Assembly (NCBI GenBank): GCA_963787895.1
Contig: CAWBEX010000001.1
Coordinates: forward strand, 372,001 to 436,000
Direction: 5' to 3'
DNA: 64,000 nucleotides
DNA from: Anderseniella sp963787895
GTDB taxonomy: Bacteria; Pseudomonadota; Alphaproteobacteria; Rhizobiales; Aestuariivirgaceae
Within the stretch, counting starts at the first letter, position 1. Every line of letters begins with the position of its first letter. Both the position numbers and the translations under genes were made by a program. This document shows positions 62,898 through 64,000 of the stretch, in pieces. The notes beneath the pieces were generated by a model. The model saw only the letters and a program-made list of their open reading frames with translations, searched no databases and was not told where the DNA came from.

Positions 62898-63131
62898 ATG
62901 CCGATGCCCGCTGATGAAATCACTGCAATGATCAAGGACGCCCTGCCCGATGCGCAGATCGAGCTGACCGATCTTGCTGGCGACAACGACCATTGGCAGG
63001 TAACAATTATTTCAGAAGCCTTCCGGGGCAAACCCAAGGTGCGGCAGCACCAGATGGTGTATGCTGCCCTTAAAGGTAAAATGGGCGGCGAACTGCATGC
63101 CCTTGCACTGAATACCAAAGCACCGGAATAA
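62898..63131 (+). CDS. BolA family protein
   Basis: A 77-residue BolA-like protein: AMIKDALPDAQIELTDLAGDNDHWQVTIISEAFRGKPKVRQHQMVYAAL. The histidines that bind iron-sulfur clusters with a glutaredoxin (near residues 32 and 51) are visible. It pairs with the monothiol glutaredoxin encoded next, a common arrangement after purL in alphaproteobacteria. Confidence 0.92.
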   Translation: MPMPADEITAMIKDALPDAQIELTDLAGDNDHWQVTIISEAFRGKPKVRQHQMVYAALKGKMGGELHALALNTKAPE

Positions 63132-63150
63132 ACGCTCAACAAGGAGCCCT

Positions 63151-63501
63151 ATGATGTCCAACCCAATCCATGACTGGATCGACAACGCAGTAAACAACAA
63201 TGACGTGGTGCTGTTCATGAAGGGCACCCCGGACCAGCCCCAGTGCGGGTTCTCCGGCCGAGTTGTAAAAATGCTCGACTACCTTGGCGTACCATATGCC
63301 GGCATCAATGTGTTGCAATCCGATGACCTGCGTAATGGCATCAAGGAATATTCAGATTGGCCAACCATCCCGCAGCTTTATGTCAAGGGCGAGTTCGTTG
63401 GCGGTTGTGACATCATTACCGAGATGTTCCAGAATGGCGACCTGAAACAGACCTTTTCGGACGGCGGTGTAGAGGTAAAAGAGGCCAACGAGACGGCCTG
63501 A
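63151..63501 (+). CDS. grxD: Monothiol glutaredoxin Grx4 family
   Basis: A 116-residue glutaredoxin with the CGFS active site (QCGFSGRV, about residue 32-35) and the glutathione-binding segments WPTIPQLYVKGEFVGGCDI. It carries and delivers [2Fe-2S] clusters together with BolA. MM start (63151); the second ATG (63154) could be the true one. It is the last gene of the purL-bolA unit and is followed by a terminator. Confidence 0.95.
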   Translation: MMSNPIHDWIDNAVNNNDVVLFMKGTPDQPQCGFSGRVVKMLDYLGVPYAGINVLQSDDLRNGIKEYSDWPTIPQLYVKGEFVGGCDIITEMFQNGDLKQTFSDGGVEVKEANETA

Positions 63502-63524
63502 CAAGACCTCTCCTGCAAGAATAG

Positions 63525-63555
63525 ACCCCGGTGCGCCGACGCGCTGGGGTTTTTC
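63525..63555 (+). terminator. Intrinsic terminator after grxD
   Basis: ACCCC (63525-63529) pairs with GGGGT (63546-63550), with an inner GCG/CGC stem, and is followed by TTTTTC. It ends the purL-bolA-grxD transcript. Confidence 0.75.
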
Positions 63556-63652
63556 TTGATCCGTACACTTCATTGATCAACGTCAAGACACGGCCATATA
63601 TTTGGCGCTAGACTGTCTTTATCGAGGGGGGATCTCGAAAGGAGTCGCCAGA

Positions 63653-64000
63653 ATGATCAATCGCAAAACACTCACCATGGCGCTTGGCCTTGGCATTGGC
63701 TTGTTGCTGGCACCTGCAACAGCTTCTGCTACGCCGGCCGCAAGCGGTCTCGCAAACAGCGGAATTGCAGGCATAGCGACCCAAGCCAACCAGGTCACAA
63801 AAGTGCACCGCCGCAGGCTCAGGCATCGCCGCCACCGCGGGCCGTCATTTTATTTCGGCTTTGGCGCACCATCCTACTACTATGACCCGTATCCGTACTA
63901 TTATCGCCCGCGTGTCCGCAGGTATCGAGGTGGTTCATGCCACCGCTGGCACCGCCGGTGCGTGCGCAACTGGGGATACCGCAATTCAAGCTATCGCCAA
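63653..64000 (+). CDS. Exported basic, Tyr/His/Arg-rich protein (partial)
   Basis: The first 116 codons of a protein that continues past the window. A signal peptide is clear (KTLTMALGLGIGLLLAPATASA, ending about residue 26). The mature part is rich in H, R and Y (HRRRLRHRRHRG and SYYYDPYPYYYRPRVRRYRGG), low in complexity, and has two cysteines (GGSCHRWHRRCV). AGGAG lies about 10 nt before ATG 63653. Similar rhizobial exported proteins have no known function; surface or wall association is possible. Confidence 0.8.
   Translation, partial: MINRKTLTMALGLGIGLLLAPATASATPAASGLANSGIAGIATQANQVTKVHRRRLRHRRHRGPSFYFGFGAPSYYYDPYPYYYRPRVRRYRGGSCHRWHRRCVRNWGYRNSSYRQ

Overview
The window looks like chromosomal DNA of an alphaproteobacterium of the order Hyphomicrobiales (Rhizobiales), probably free-living and aerobic. 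Points for this are the DUF3126, DUF1476 (ATP synthase zeta inhibitor), Omp25-like, TadG-like and DUF4864 genes, the purC/purS/purQ/purL-bolA-grxD order, the sfsA-map-radC order, and a metabolism built on TRAP uptake, a form II Cox-type molybdenum hydroxylase and quaternary-amine breakdown. The DNA is moderately GC-rich with dense, often overlapping genes. I saw no tRNA, rRNA, insertion sequence, prophage or CRISPR array.

Layout. 1-13.7 kb: mostly housekeeping genes (gamma carbonic anhydrase, cysE, two alpha/beta hydrolases, a CHCC zinc-finger protein, a GNAT/SDR/HTH_42-glycosylase operon, a class III aminotransferase with a palindromic operator candidate, a universal stress protein, a CinA-like protein, sfsA, map, radC). 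13.7-24.9 kb (minus strand): one long run that starts with the small, large and medium subunits of a form II Cox-like molybdenum hydroxylase. An intrinsic terminator follows, then the maturation set (MoxR ATPase, VWA protein, two half-size XdhC proteins, MPT-binding protein, MocA-like transferase). The run ends with a DSD1-type PLP enzyme, a GST and an M15-like peptidase.

25-34.3 kb: a GlxA/AraC-type regulator faces an eight-gene plus-strand operon: BKACE, L-carnitine dehydrogenase, SDR, two acyl-CoA dehydrogenases, an ADP-forming-type acyl-CoA ligase and a CaiD-like hydratase (with overlapping or closely spaced genes throughout). Together they can be read as a route from gamma-butyrobetaine or crotonobetaine through L-carnitine to glycine betaine. 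This is the most interesting system in the window. The usual betainyl-CoA thioesterase is absent, and three CTCAAAT repeats in the control region are candidate regulator sites.

34.3-47.6 kb: metallophosphoesterase, amidase, SRPBCC protein, lytic transglycosylase, lipoprotein, class I aminotransferase, an EamA exporter preceded by a structured RNA or leader with a terminator, and a plus-strand set made of a stand-alone Lrp/AsnC effector domain, an Asp/Glu racemase-family enzyme, a complete TRAP transporter and a BASS-type carrier. 47.6-64 kb: purine synthesis (purB, purC, purS, purQ, purL) with bolA and grxD, interspersed with an unusual P-loop kinase-like protein, an L,D-transpeptidase, a nicotinate phosphoribosyltransferase-like enzyme, an FAD monooxygenase, an HpcH/HpaI aldolase, the ATP synthase zeta inhibitor, a TadG-like VWA protein and an Omp25-like porin. 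Both window edges cut through genes.
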